Shown here in pieces: positions 12,848-20,981 of a stretch of 64,000 nt of DNA (position 1 is its first letter; every line of letters starts with the position of its first letter). Location of the stretch: NCBI GenBank assembly GCA_965261535.1, contig OZ253469.1, positions 2,046,001-2,110,000 on the forward strand. Direction: 5' to 3'. Source of the DNA: VXNE01 sp965261535 (GTDB lineage Bacteria > Pseudomonadota > Gammaproteobacteria > Pseudomonadales > Azotimanducaceae). The notes below the pieces were generated by a model, which was not told the origin of the DNA, did not search any database, and saw nothing but the letters and a program-made list of their open reading frames with translations. The position numbers and the translations under genes were made by a program.

Positions 12848-13558
12848 CTATTCCACAGACCACGCAAACACCCGCTCGAACCGGTGTCCGGTGTCCGCTT
12901 CCGCGGTGACTCTGACCTCCTGGGGTAGAAATTCCTTGGGAAGAGTCATCTGACCGCTAAAGTCCTCAAAGTAGAGAAATCCGAACTTGATCGGATACTC
13001 GCTCTCTTCCGACAACTCTGCAAGGGACAATGATCGCTGCGCACTTGATTCTTCTCCGACGATATCGATCATGAGGCTCCCCTCGATCCATCGATCTCGG
13101 TCCACGGCCTGGGTCAGAAACAACGTGTAGGCGAATCGGGCGGGGTCTCGTGTCTTCGCGATTTCGAGCCGCTCGATATTGAAACCCGCATCATCGTCCA
13201 TCGGCGCCACAAGTCGCCGGTAGAAGCGCACTTCTTCTTCGAGGGAATGGATCCGATCGCCAAGAATCTTGATCGTGCGGCGCAATTTCTCGTTCGCGCC
13301 CGCTTCCACCACCTGAGTGAGATCCAGATCCTTGAACCAGGCAAGATCATCCGGTTCGTTACAATCGGCGGCCAGTGTCGAGCCACGCTCGCTCTCTCGG
13401 TCATAGCGGTAACCGCCGAGGACGAAGCAGCCATACCCGAAGACAGCGGCCGCGATCACGGCCGCAGCTATCCACGCAGCCTTTTTTCTGGGGCGGTCAC
13501 CAACCCCCATGCTCCGTGCCAGTCCCATAGTATTATCGTCTTCGGTTCTCGGAAGCAC
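12848..13558 (-). CDS. Single-pass membrane protein with coiled coil (DUF6776-like)
   Basis: 236 residues, function unknown. A basic N-terminus (RPRKK) is followed by one transmembrane segment (about residues 28-50), a short coiled coil (LRRTIKILGDRIHSLEEEV, around residue 95-115), and a beta-rich periplasmic part. This inside-out topology with a coiled coil resembles proteins encoded next to bactofilin in other gammaproteobacteria, so a role in anchoring or wall organisation is plausible but not shown. The start may be the internal ATG (MGLARSMG) ten residues in. It lies upstream of bactofilin with a 106-bp gap. Confidence 0.7.
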   Translation of the reverse strand: MLPRTEDDNTMGLARSMGVGDRPRKKAAWIAAAVIAAAVFGYGCFVLGGYRYDRESERGSTLAADCNEPDDLAWFKDLDLTQVVEAGANEKLRRTIKILGDRIHSLEEEVRFYRRLVAPMDDDAGFNIERLEIAKTRDPARFAYTLFLTQAVDRDRWIEGSLMIDIVGEESSAQRSLSLAELSEESEYPIKFGFLYFEDFSGQMTLPKEFLPQEVRVTAEADTGHRFERVFAWSVE

Positions 13559-13699
13559 ATGGCTTCGGGTACCATCCCGGCACCTTGCGCGCTGCCGACT
13601 ATACTATTCCAGACAGGCATCGGGGACGCCTCTTCCATCACCGCCGTCGCAGCCGCCTCAGAGCATATAGGGGCCAAGTAAGGAGCGAACCGCGCGAAC

Positions 13700-15466
13700 G
13701 TGAACAGCCAGCGAAATGCTCCGCCGCGCCGGGCCCTACTCTTTCAGCGTCTGAGAAGCCGCATCGTAGGGGCCATTTCCCAGCTACCGGCGAATGTGCT
13801 CCAGCTTCCGATCCTCGGTATCGCCGTTGGCGTGACCGCAAGCCTCGTGGTCGTGTCGTTCAAGGCGACCATCGCCTTCGCAGGAATTTCAATCGTCGGC
13901 CTCCAGAGTGAAGATTTTGAATCGCTGCCAGCGGTCGCAACAGCGCTACTGCCCCTGATCGGCGCCGTGGTCATCGGTGTGTTGCTGACGCGCACGGCCG
14001 CCGAAGACCGCCGCACGGGAATCGCGCATGTTCTGGAACGTCTCGGTAGTCACGAGGGCCGCCTCCCCGTCAAGAACGCCCTCGTGCAGTTCTTCGCGGG
14101 TGCGGGCGCCCTCGCCGCAGGCTTGTCCGGCGGCCGAGAGGGACCGGCAATTCATCTTGGCGCCGCCACATCGAGCATCCTGGGACAGGCCTTCAAGCTT
14201 CCGAACCACCGCATACGTCTGCTGGTCGCGTGCGGCGCCGCCGCCGCGACCGCAGCATCCTTCCACACGCCCGTTGCGGCAATTGTGTTTGCGATGGAGG
14301 TGGTGATGATGCAATGGGCGATTGGCTATCTCATTCCGGTCATTCTGGCGGTAGCTGCCGCAACCGTCGTATCACGCACCGTATTTCTACACGCACCTGA
14401 CCTGGTCGTTCCCCATATGGGGTCACCATCGATGCTGGACTTGGTGTGCATGGCATTTGGCGGCTTCGCCATAGGCGCAATCGCCGCCGGCTTCATTCTC
14501 GCCGTACGCTTCTTCGCCCGGCTGGACCGGCATCCTTTCCTGTTGCGCGCCACCATCGCCGGGGCCATCACGGCTTGCGCCGCATTCATCGTGCCTGCGG
14601 TCATGGGCATCGGTTACGACACCATCAACGTGGCGCTAGCCGGACAACTCATCCTGTCCGCAATGCTCCTCATCGCGGTGGCCAAGACGATCGCGTCTGC
14701 GGCGTGCATCGGCCTCGGCATACCCGTTGGCGTGATTGGCCCCACGCTGGTCATCGGCGCCGCCTGCGGCGGAATCCTTGCCCATCTGTCTTTCGCAATT
14801 TCCCCGGATTCCGCTGCATCCCCCGCGTTCTACGTCATGTTAGGCATGGCCGCCATGCTTGCAGCGACACTTCGCGCACCACTGGCGGCGCTTGTGATCG
14901 TGCTGGAGCTGACGCTGGACTCCGGCGTCGTGCTCCCGGCGATGCTGATCGTGATCATTGCGACGTGGCCGACCAGAAGCGTCTTCCGACAGCGTTCGGT
15001 GTTCCTCACCATGCTCTCCGCCCTCGAGCTCGACCGGCGGCCTTCGGAACATCTTTTGCTGGCCCCTGTCGGCGGTATCATGGAACGCAGCATCGTGCGG
15101 CTTCCGGATGTGATGGATGTCTGCGCCGCCGCCGAGGCGCTGGCAGGAGATCCGGAATGGGTTGTAGTGGAAGGCGGTGACGGCAACGTGCGCTGCCTGT
15201 TGAAGGCCGACGACCTCGCCCGACATTTGCGCACCACCAGCGAAAAGGAAGTACATCTCATGCTCCTGTCTGCCGAGCGCAAGGACACGCTTGGTATCGA
15301 CATCGACGCCACGCTCCGCGACGCGCAGGAGGTGTTCGCCCGCTCCGGCGTCGAGGCACTGTATGTTCGGCGCTCGGCATCGGGGACTGCGCTGATCGGT
15401 GGCATCCTCACGCGCGCGGCGATCAACGCCCATACCCGAACGGCGACCTGCGCAGGACACCGCTGA
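13700..15466 (+). CDS. ClC-family chloride channel/transporter with C-terminal CBS domains
   Basis: A 588-residue polytopic membrane protein. The ClC selectivity elements are visible: SGGREGPAIHLGA (the gating glutamate of GxEGP), a degenerate first motif RRTGIAHV in place of GSGIPE, and GIPVGVIGPTL in place of GxFxP. After the channel (to about residue 430) come two CBS domains, which usually sense adenine nucleotides. The GTG start follows a GGAG at unusually long distance (about 14 bases). Its stop overlaps the hemJ start (TGATG), indicating translational coupling. Whether it is a channel or Cl-/H+ exchanger cannot be read. Confidence 0.88.
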   Translation: MNSQRNAPPRRALLFQRLRSRIVGAISQLPANVLQLPILGIAVGVTASLVVVSFKATIAFAGISIVGLQSEDFESLPAVATALLPLIGAVVIGVLLTRTAAEDRRTGIAHVLERLGSHEGRLPVKNALVQFFAGAGALAAGLSGGREGPAIHLGAATSSILGQAFKLPNHRIRLLVACGAAAATAASFHTPVAAIVFAMEVVMMQWAIGYLIPVILAVAAATVVSRTVFLHAPDLVVPHMGSPSMLDLVCMAFGGFAIGAIAAGFILAVRFFARLDRHPFLLRATIAGAITACAAFIVPAVMGIGYDTINVALAGQLILSAMLLIAVAKTIASAACIGLGIPVGVIGPTLVIGAACGGILAHLSFAISPDSAASPAFYVMLGMAAMLAATLRAPLAALVIVLELTLDSGVVLPAMLIVIIATWPTRSVFRQRSVFLTMLSALELDRRPSEHLLLAPVGGIMERSIVRLPDVMDVCAAAEALAGDPEWVVVEGGDGNVRCLLKADDLARHLRTTSEKEVHLMLLSAERKDTLGIDIDATLRDAQEVFARSGVEALYVRRSASGTALIGGILTRAAINAHTRTATCAGHR

Positions 15467-15888
15467 TGCTCTGGATCAAGGCGTTTCACGTCATCTTTGT
15501 CGTTACGTGGTTCGCAGCCCTGTTCTATTTGCCCCGGCTATTCGTCTATCACGCGACAGCAACCGACAAACCCGGGATCGAACGTTTCAAGCTCATGGAG
15601 CGCCGCCTCTATCGAGGAATCATGACGCCATCCGCCGCGCTCACGGCGGTATTCGGTATCTGGCTCGTGATTCTCTATTGGGACGCCTACGCCGACGCGA
15701 TATGGCTTTGGGTCAAGATCGCAGGTGTTTTGGCGCTTTACGCCTACCACGGCTATTGCGGTAGGCTCGTTCGTCATTTCGCCAACGACGAAAACACCAG
15801 AAGCGAAACGTTTTTTCGGTGGTTCAATGAAGTGCCTACTGTGCTGCTGTTCCTTATCGCGATCCTGGTAGTCGTCAAACCATTCTGA
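15466..15888 (+). CDS. hemJ: Protoporphyrinogen IX oxidase HemJ
   Basis: Integral membrane protein of 140 residues that oxidises protoporphyrinogen IX to protoporphyrin IX, the penultimate step of heme synthesis. Four hydrophobic helices are visible. The N-terminal helix carries the conserved His (KAFHVIFVVTW), and a conserved Lys lies in WVKIAGV. It overlaps the preceding clcA-like stop by one base and is followed 32 bp later by hemL, so two heme genes sit together. Confidence 0.93.
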   Translation: MLWIKAFHVIFVVTWFAALFYLPRLFVYHATATDKPGIERFKLMERRLYRGIMTPSAALTAVFGIWLVILYWDAYADAIWLWVKIAGVLALYAYHGYCGRLVRHFANDENTRSETFFRWFNEVPTVLLFLIAILVVVKPF

Positions 15889-15920
15889 CAATCCCTATTG
15901 AACGAGAGGCTCTCCCTCAA

Positions 15921-17207
15921 GTGAATCGAAGCGAGTCCGAGCGACTATTCCGTCGCGCCCAAGACGTCATTCCCGGTGGCGTCAATTCTCCCGTACGCGC
16001 CTTCAAGGGCGTCGGCGGCACCCCGGTCTTCTTTGCATCGGCGAATGGACCATACCTCTTCGATGTCGACGGCAACCGCTACATCGACTACGTCGCATCC
16101 TGGGGACCGATGATCCAGGGCCATGGCTTCGAACCCGTAGTACGCGCGATAAGGGACCAAGCCGGGGAAAGCCTCGGATTTGGCGCGCCGACGAAACGCG
16201 AAACAGAAATGGCCCAAAAGATTGTCGACACAGTGCCCGGAATCGACAAGGTGCGACTGGTCAACTCCGGCACGGAAGCGACGATGTCCGCGATTCGACT
16301 CGCGCGAGGTTTCACGTCGCGGGATATCGTCATCAAGTTCGACGGGTGTTACCACGGTCACTCGGATGCACTGCTGGCGAAAGCCGGTAGCGGCGTATTA
16401 ACGCTTGGCCTGCCGAACTCACCCGGCGTGCCCGAGTCCGTCGCGCGCCACACGCTGACCCTGCCATTCAACGATGCGGAGGCCGTGCGCGCCGCATTCG
16501 GGCAGTACGGGGATCAGGTCGCCGCCGTAATCATGGAACCCGTGGCGGGGAACATGGGCTGTATTCCGCCGTTGCCCGGATTCCTCGAGACGGTACGACG
16601 GATCACCGCCGATAGCGGCGCGTTGCTCATCTTCGACGAGGTGATGACAGGATTTCGCATCGCTCGGGGTGGGGCCCAGGCACTATATGGCGTCTCGGCC
16701 GACTTGATTACCCTCGGAAAGGTGATCGGCGGCGGCTTGCCGGTTGGCGCATTCGGCGGACGCACAGACGTGATGAACCACATCGCACCGGCAGGCCCGG
16801 TGTATCAGGCTGGCACCTTGTCCGGGAATCCCTTGGCGACAACCGCGGGTCTCACCTTGCTGAATACGCTCGACGACGCGTTTTATGATCGGCTGCGCTC
16901 GCGAACGAAGGCCCTTACGAAAGGTCTCAAAGAGCTTGCCGACCGGCACAATCTGGCCGTCCGCATCAACAGCGTTTGCGGCATGTTCAGCATGTTCTTC
17001 ACCTCTGCGGCCCAAGTTTCATCCTTCGAAGATGTCGCGCGCTGCGATATCGACCGTTACAACCGCTTCTTCCACGCGATGCTCGACGCTGGCGTCTACT
17101 TCGCTCCTTCCGCATTCGAATCTGCCTTCGTTTCCGGAGCGCACACCGACACGGAAATAGACGCTACGCTAGCGGCGGCCGACCGTGCTTTCGCACAACT
17201 GAACTGA
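15921..17207 (+). CDS. hemL: Glutamate-1-semialdehyde 2,1-aminomutase
   Basis: PLP enzyme that isomerises glutamate-1-semialdehyde to 5-aminolevulinate, the first committed tetrapyrrole precursor in the C5 pathway. 428 residues, the normal length. The signatures PGGVNSPVRAF near the N-terminus, NSGTEATM (PLP phosphate pocket) and LGKVIGGGLPVGA with the Schiff-base lysine are all present. The GTG start is preceded by GAGAGG. The stop overlaps the start of the sugar-kinase gene (TGATG). Confidence 0.96.
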   Translation: MNRSESERLFRRAQDVIPGGVNSPVRAFKGVGGTPVFFASANGPYLFDVDGNRYIDYVASWGPMIQGHGFEPVVRAIRDQAGESLGFGAPTKRETEMAQKIVDTVPGIDKVRLVNSGTEATMSAIRLARGFTSRDIVIKFDGCYHGHSDALLAKAGSGVLTLGLPNSPGVPESVARHTLTLPFNDAEAVRAAFGQYGDQVAAVIMEPVAGNMGCIPPLPGFLETVRRITADSGALLIFDEVMTGFRIARGGAQALYGVSADLITLGKVIGGGLPVGAFGGRTDVMNHIAPAGPVYQAGTLSGNPLATTAGLTLLNTLDDAFYDRLRSRTKALTKGLKELADRHNLAVRINSVCGMFSMFFTSAAQVSSFEDVARCDIDRYNRFFHAMLDAGVYFAPSAFESAFVSGAHTDTEIDATLAAADRAFAQLN

Positions 17208-18199
17208 TGCCCTACGACGTCTACGGGGTCGGCAACGCGCTAGTCGACATGGAGCATTCCGTCGACGATGCATACCTGCGCGACCACGGAATCGCCAAGG
17301 GCCACATGACGCTGATCGATGAGGCGCGAATGGATACGCTGCTCGCGTCCCTGGATGGCCGCGAAGCGACACGCATGTGCGGCGGGTCCGCAGCCAACAC
17401 CGCTTACGCCGTCTGCGGTTTTGGCGGTAGCAGCTACTATTCGTGTCGGGTCGCCGGTGACGAAGCCGGAGCGTACTTCCTGTCGGAAATAGGCGCGGCG
17501 GGAGTGGATACCAACCGACACGACCCTCACGCTCCGGGGAAAACCGGTCGCTGCCTCGTGCTTGTCACCGCTGATGCAGAGCGCTCCATGAACACCTGTC
17601 TCGGCGTTTCCAACGCCCTTGATCCCGGCGATATCAAAACAGAGGCGCTCGCCCGAGCGAGCTACCTTTACATCGAAGGCTATCTGTCGTCTTCCACGTC
17701 CGGACGCGCCGCCGCTGTCCGCGCGCGAGAGGTGGCCGAGGATGAAGGCGTTCGTACGAGCATGACTTTGTCCGACCCCGCCATGGTCGGATTCTTTCGC
17801 GATGGCCTGACCGCCATGCTCGGCAATGGCGTCCATCAACTCTTCTGCAACGAAGAAGAAGCGCTGGCCTGGACCCGCACGGACCGAATCGACATCGCCG
17901 TGAACGAACTGCGCGACATAGCGTCGTGCGTGAACATTACGCTGGGCAGTGCTGGGTGCCTGGTCGCGACGAGGGCAGGTCGCCGCCGGGTCTCCGGATT
18001 CCAGGTAACCGCGAACGATACGACCGGCGCGGGCGACATATACGCCGGAGCCTGCCTGTATGTCCTCACCCATGGCGGTTCCACCGACGCGGCGGCGAGG
18101 TTCGCCAACTACGCTGCGGCGGAACTCGTGACCCGATACGGGGCGCGCCTAGCGAATACCGCCGCCTACAAGGCGCTGCGCGACGAATTCCCTGGCTAG
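17207..18199 (+). CDS. PfkB-family carbohydrate/adenosine kinase
   Basis: A 330-residue ribokinase-fold kinase. The first PfkB motif CGGSAANTAYA and the second, DTTGAGDIYAGA with the catalytic Asp, are intact. The MPYDVYGVGNALVD start resembles bacterial adenosine-kinase-like PfkB proteins; the exact substrate (adenosine, ribose or another sugar) is unknown. ATG 17207 overlaps the hemL stop. A longer reading from 16976 would run through hemL in another frame and is rejected. Downstream lie two copies of the palindromic repeat. Confidence 0.85.
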   Translation: MPYDVYGVGNALVDMEHSVDDAYLRDHGIAKGHMTLIDEARMDTLLASLDGREATRMCGGSAANTAYAVCGFGGSSYYSCRVAGDEAGAYFLSEIGAAGVDTNRHDPHAPGKTGRCLVLVTADAERSMNTCLGVSNALDPGDIKTEALARASYLYIEGYLSSSTSGRAAAVRAREVAEDEGVRTSMTLSDPAMVGFFRDGLTAMLGNGVHQLFCNEEEALAWTRTDRIDIAVNELRDIASCVNITLGSAGCLVATRAGRRRVSGFQVTANDTTGAGDIYAGACLYVLTHGGSTDAAARFANYAAAELVTRYGARLANTAAYKALRDEFPG

Positions 18200-18228
18200 T
18201 AGTGCCCACAACCGGCGCCTTCGGCTTC

Positions 18229-18317
18229 TTCTTGCGAGGGTGCCGCCTCGCGCTCCCCGGCTGAAGTCCTTTGTTTGCGAGGGGTGCCCCCTCGCGCTCC
18301 CCGGCTGAAGGCTCCGG
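18229..18317. repeat. Two copies of the 45-bp palindromic repeat
   Basis: Copies with the core GCGAGGGGTGCCCCCTCGC (perfect or near-perfect palindrome) followed by GCTCCCCGGCTGAAGG. The GCG of the core recurs 43 bp apart (18234 and 18277). They lie between the convergent PfkB kinase and sfsA genes. Same family as 20712-20936. Confidence 0.85.
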
Positions 18318-18364
18318 CCCGGCTCTGCTTGATGATAGGTGGGCCGGGGCAAAACACAGTCGAA

Positions 18365-19132
18365 TCAAAGCACTACGGCGAGCGCCCCATCAAGGGCGAT
18401 CTCCTTTCGGGAAACGGTGCATCCATAAGCGATGACATCCACGCCGGCATCGGCCGCGCGTCGCAACGCGCGACCGTATTGCGGATCGATGTCGTCGGCC
18501 GGCGTCACATAGCGGATACCCGTATGGAGAACGCAGTACAGCAACACTCCGCGATGGCCCATCTCGACACAGCACGCAAGAGCTTCGACGTGCCTTCTCG
18601 CTCGCTCGCTCACGGCGTCCGGAAAGGCACCCAGGCAGCCCCGCGCAAGGGTAACGCTCTTGACCTCCACATACGTCGCCGGTTCCTGGTCGGTGTCCAG
18701 ACCGAAATCGAACCTTCCATGGATCGACGATCGGAGCCGGGTTACAGGCGCCGCCGAAGGCGGCGGTTGGGGTGCCCCCTCACGCTCCCCGGCCGGAATC
18801 CGGACTTCGCGGCGGAAGCGTTCGGCCCGCAGTTCGGGGATTCGCCCGGCGACAAGCGCCTCGGCGACGATGGCATTGGCCCGTACGGTATTGACGCCGA
18901 TGCGGTTCCCCGTCGCGGTCTCAACGATCTCCAATGTGTGCGCGTACTTGCGCTGGGGCCGTGGCGACGTGGAGAACCAGACTCGACTACCCGGCGTATC
19001 GCAACCCAGCATGGCGCCGGTGTTCGCGCAGTGCATGGTCACCACACCTCGCCCGGCGACTTCCACGTCCGCAAGGAAGCGCTTGTAGCGACGTATTAAC
19101 ACGCCCGGCAACAATGGAGGCTCGAATCTCAT
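18365..19132 (-). CDS. sfsA: DNA-binding / sugar fermentation stimulation protein SfsA
   Basis: SfsA is a nuclease-fold protein linked to maltose metabolism in E. coli; its molecular role is unclear. The family blocks RRYKRFLADV, HCANTGAM, TPGSRVW, YVEVKSVTL and FPDAVSERA are all present. ATG 19132 aligns with the E. coli start; an upstream ATG at 19168 is possible. Compared with E. coli there are about 20 extra residues between EVRIP and RFDFGL. They begin GEREGAP, the translation of the palindromic repeat that is spread through this region. The reading frame is intact on both sides, so the protein is probably still made. Confidence 0.9.
   Translation of the reverse strand: MRFEPPLLPGVLIRRYKRFLADVEVAGRGVVTMHCANTGAMLGCDTPGSRVWFSTSPRPQRKYAHTLEIVETATGNRIGVNTVRANAIVAEALVAGRIPELRAERFRREVRIPAGEREGAPQPPPSAAPVTRLRSSIHGRFDFGLDTDQEPATYVEVKSVTLARGCLGAFPDAVSERARRHVEALACCVEMGHRGVLLYCVLHTGIRYVTPADDIDPQYGRALRRAADAGVDVIAYGCTVSRKEIALDGALAVVL
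18756..18797. repeat. Palindromic repeat copy inside sfsA
   Basis: GGGGTGCCCCCTCACGCTCCCC differs from the family consensus by one base in its core; the adjoining segment GCCGCCGAAGGCGGCGG adds a second hairpin. It accounts for the extra residues of SfsA and keeps the frame. Confidence 0.8.
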
Positions 19133-19247
19133 CCAGCTCGCGCCATCTTTTTTCTCAATGGAATCCATCACAGTATTGTCCAACGGGTGGTGGATTTGAT
19201 AGCTTTCGCGCCTTCGCGAATCAGCAGGTTTGAGACCTCGAGGGACC

Positions 19248-19745
19248 ATGCCCGCAAAAAATACGGAAACCCCGTCAGGAACAAGAGCAGCAACGGCACG
19301 CCTTCAAGCCGCCGCATTCGCGCCGGCTGATCCGCCGTTCAGGAACTTTACACCCTACAACCCGACCGAAGACGAACCTTACATGGGTCCATCGCAACTG
19401 GATCATTTCCGCAACATGCTGCTCGATTGGCGACGCCAACTCATGGAAGAGGTTGATCGAACCGTCAACCACATGCAGGATGAAGCCGCCAATTTTCCAG
19501 ATCCCGCAGATCGCGCAACGCAGGAGGAGGAGTTCAGCATCGAACTCAAGACCCGTGATCGCGAACGCAAGCTCATCAAGAAAATCACCGAGACGCTGGA
19601 ACGCATCAAGACGGAAGACTACGGTTATTGCGACACCTGCGGCGTCGAGATCGGCCTGCGCCGCTTGGAGGCTCGGCCCACCGCCTCACAGTGCGTGGAC
19701 TGCAAGGCGCTGTCGGAACTGCGCGAACGCCAACTTCACTCCTGA
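19248..19745 (+). CDS. dksA: RNA polymerase-binding transcription factor DksA
   Basis: Binds the RNA polymerase secondary channel and, with ppGpp, controls rRNA and amino-acid promoters. 165 residues. The coiled-coil tip carries the acidic DxxDxA (DPADRA), and the four zinc cysteines are at 128, 131, 149 and 152 (CDTC, CVDC). ATG 19248 has a good site CGAGGGACC before it; a TTG at 19230 would add six residues. Divergent from sfsA and followed by gluQ, the standard order. Confidence 0.95.
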   Translation: MPAKNTETPSGTRAATARLQAAAFAPADPPFRNFTPYNPTEDEPYMGPSQLDHFRNMLLDWRRQLMEEVDRTVNHMQDEAANFPDPADRATQEEEFSIELKTRDRERKLIKKITETLERIKTEDYGYCDTCGVEIGLRRLEARPTASQCVDCKALSELRERQLHS

Positions 19746-19817
19746 TCCGCAGCAACGGCCGACTGGTGCCTCGGGCACTGCTCGCCCGTGTAACCCTCAC
19801 GGCGGGGTCCTCCGAGG

Positions 19818-20696
19818 TTGACGGTCACGCACTATGTGGGGCGTTTTGCTCCGACGCCTTCCGGACCGCTTCACTTCGGCTCACTGCTGACCGCCGTCGC
19901 CAGCTACATGGAAGCGCGGGTCAACGGAGGTGAATGGAAACTGCGCATCGATGACCTCGACGCTCCACGCGTGGCGCCGGGGGCAGTCGATGAGATTCTC
20001 CGAACGCTGGAGCGACACGGCCTATGCTGGGATGGCGAAATCTACTACCAGAGCGCCGCCACCGACCACTATGAATCGGCTATCGAAACGCTTGTCGGCC
20101 AGTCCCTGTGTTTCGATTGCACGTGTGCCCGAAAAGACCTGCAGGGCCACATCATTTACCCAGGGACGTGTCGGCATCGCCCCACACGAATGTGCGTCAA
20201 TGCGGCGATACGGGTTCGTGTCCCGCCGACCGAGTACGCATTTGAAGATGGTCTGGTCGGGCATTTCGCGCATCGCCTGTCCGAAGACGTCGGCGACTTC
20301 GTCATCGTCCGTCGTGACCGGATTGTCGGCTACCAGCTCGCCGTTGTGGTCGACGACGACGCCATGTGCGTCACCGACGTCGTTCGTGGCGCAGACCTGA
20401 TCGACAATACGCCCCGCCAACTGTTCCTGATTGAGCGTGTGGGACTCAAGGCACCGCGCTACACCCACGTCCCCGTGATTGCCGAACGCAGCGGCGCCAA
20501 GTTGTCAAAGCACACACTCGCCACAGCGGTAGACAACCGCTTCCCGGCACAGAACCTGCGCTCGGTCCTGGACTTGCTCGGTCAAGATCCGCCAACGCTC
20601 ACAACAGTGAATGCCCTCCTGGATTGGGCGGTCGCGCATTGGCGGCTTTCGGCGGTGCCGTGCGGCGCGACATTGGAAACCTGGCAAGGTATCTGA
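19818..20696 (+). CDS. gluQ: Glutamyl-Q tRNA(Asp) synthetase
   Basis: A truncated glutamyl-tRNA synthetase paralogue that attaches glutamate to queuosine in the anticodon of tRNA-Asp. 292 residues. The HIGH-equivalent HFGS is at 19-22 after GRFAPTPSGPL, a zinc-type CTC...C pattern follows (FDCTC and GTCRH), and the KMSKS equivalent is AKLSKH. It lacks the anticodon-binding domain, as is normal. TTG start preceded by CCGAGG. Conserved neighbour of dksA. Confidence 0.93.
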   Translation: MTVTHYVGRFAPTPSGPLHFGSLLTAVASYMEARVNGGEWKLRIDDLDAPRVAPGAVDEILRTLERHGLCWDGEIYYQSAATDHYESAIETLVGQSLCFDCTCARKDLQGHIIYPGTCRHRPTRMCVNAAIRVRVPPTEYAFEDGLVGHFAHRLSEDVGDFVIVRRDRIVGYQLAVVVDDDAMCVTDVVRGADLIDNTPRQLFLIERVGLKAPRYTHVPVIAERSGAKLSKHTLATAVDNRFPAQNLRSVLDLLGQDPPTLTTVNALLDWAVAHWRLSAVPCGATLETWQGI

Positions 20697-20711
20697 TCGG
20701 TTGCCAGCAAA

Positions 20712-20936
20712 TTTCATGCGAGGGGTGCCCCCTCGCGCTCCCCGGCTGAGGGCTCCTTTCTTGCGAGGGGTGCGCCCTCGCGCTCCCCGGCTGAGGGCTC
20801 CTTTCATGCGAGGGGTGCCCCCTCGCGCTCCCCGGCTGAGGGCTCCTTTCATGCGAGGGGTGCCCCCTCGCGCTCCCCGGCTGAGGGCTCCTTTCATGCG
20901 AGGGGTGCCCCCTCGCGCTCCCCGGCTGAGGGCTCC
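20712..20936. repeat. Tandem array of five 45-bp palindromic repeats
   Basis: Five units with exact 45-bp spacing (core GCG at 20718, 20763, 20808, 20853, 20898). Each unit holds the palindrome GCGAGGGGTGCCCCCTCGC followed by GCTCCCCGGCTGAGGGCTCC. Four of the six reading frames through the unit have no stop codon. The array fills the gap between gluQ and the CbrB-like gene, the place where cbrA lies in Pseudomonas. Confidence 0.93.
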
Positions 20937-20981
20937 GGAACACACCTTGCGCCAGCGGTGTTTTCATAGCATCTTGTCCCA

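Noticed and set aside
18275..19099. 274-codon frame antisense to sfsA
   Set aside because: SfsA motifs are clear on the minus strand; this frame is His/Arg-rich noise passing through repeat DNA.
20712..20936. Possible CRISPR array
   Set aside because: Units are contiguous and identical, with no unique spacers and no cas genes.
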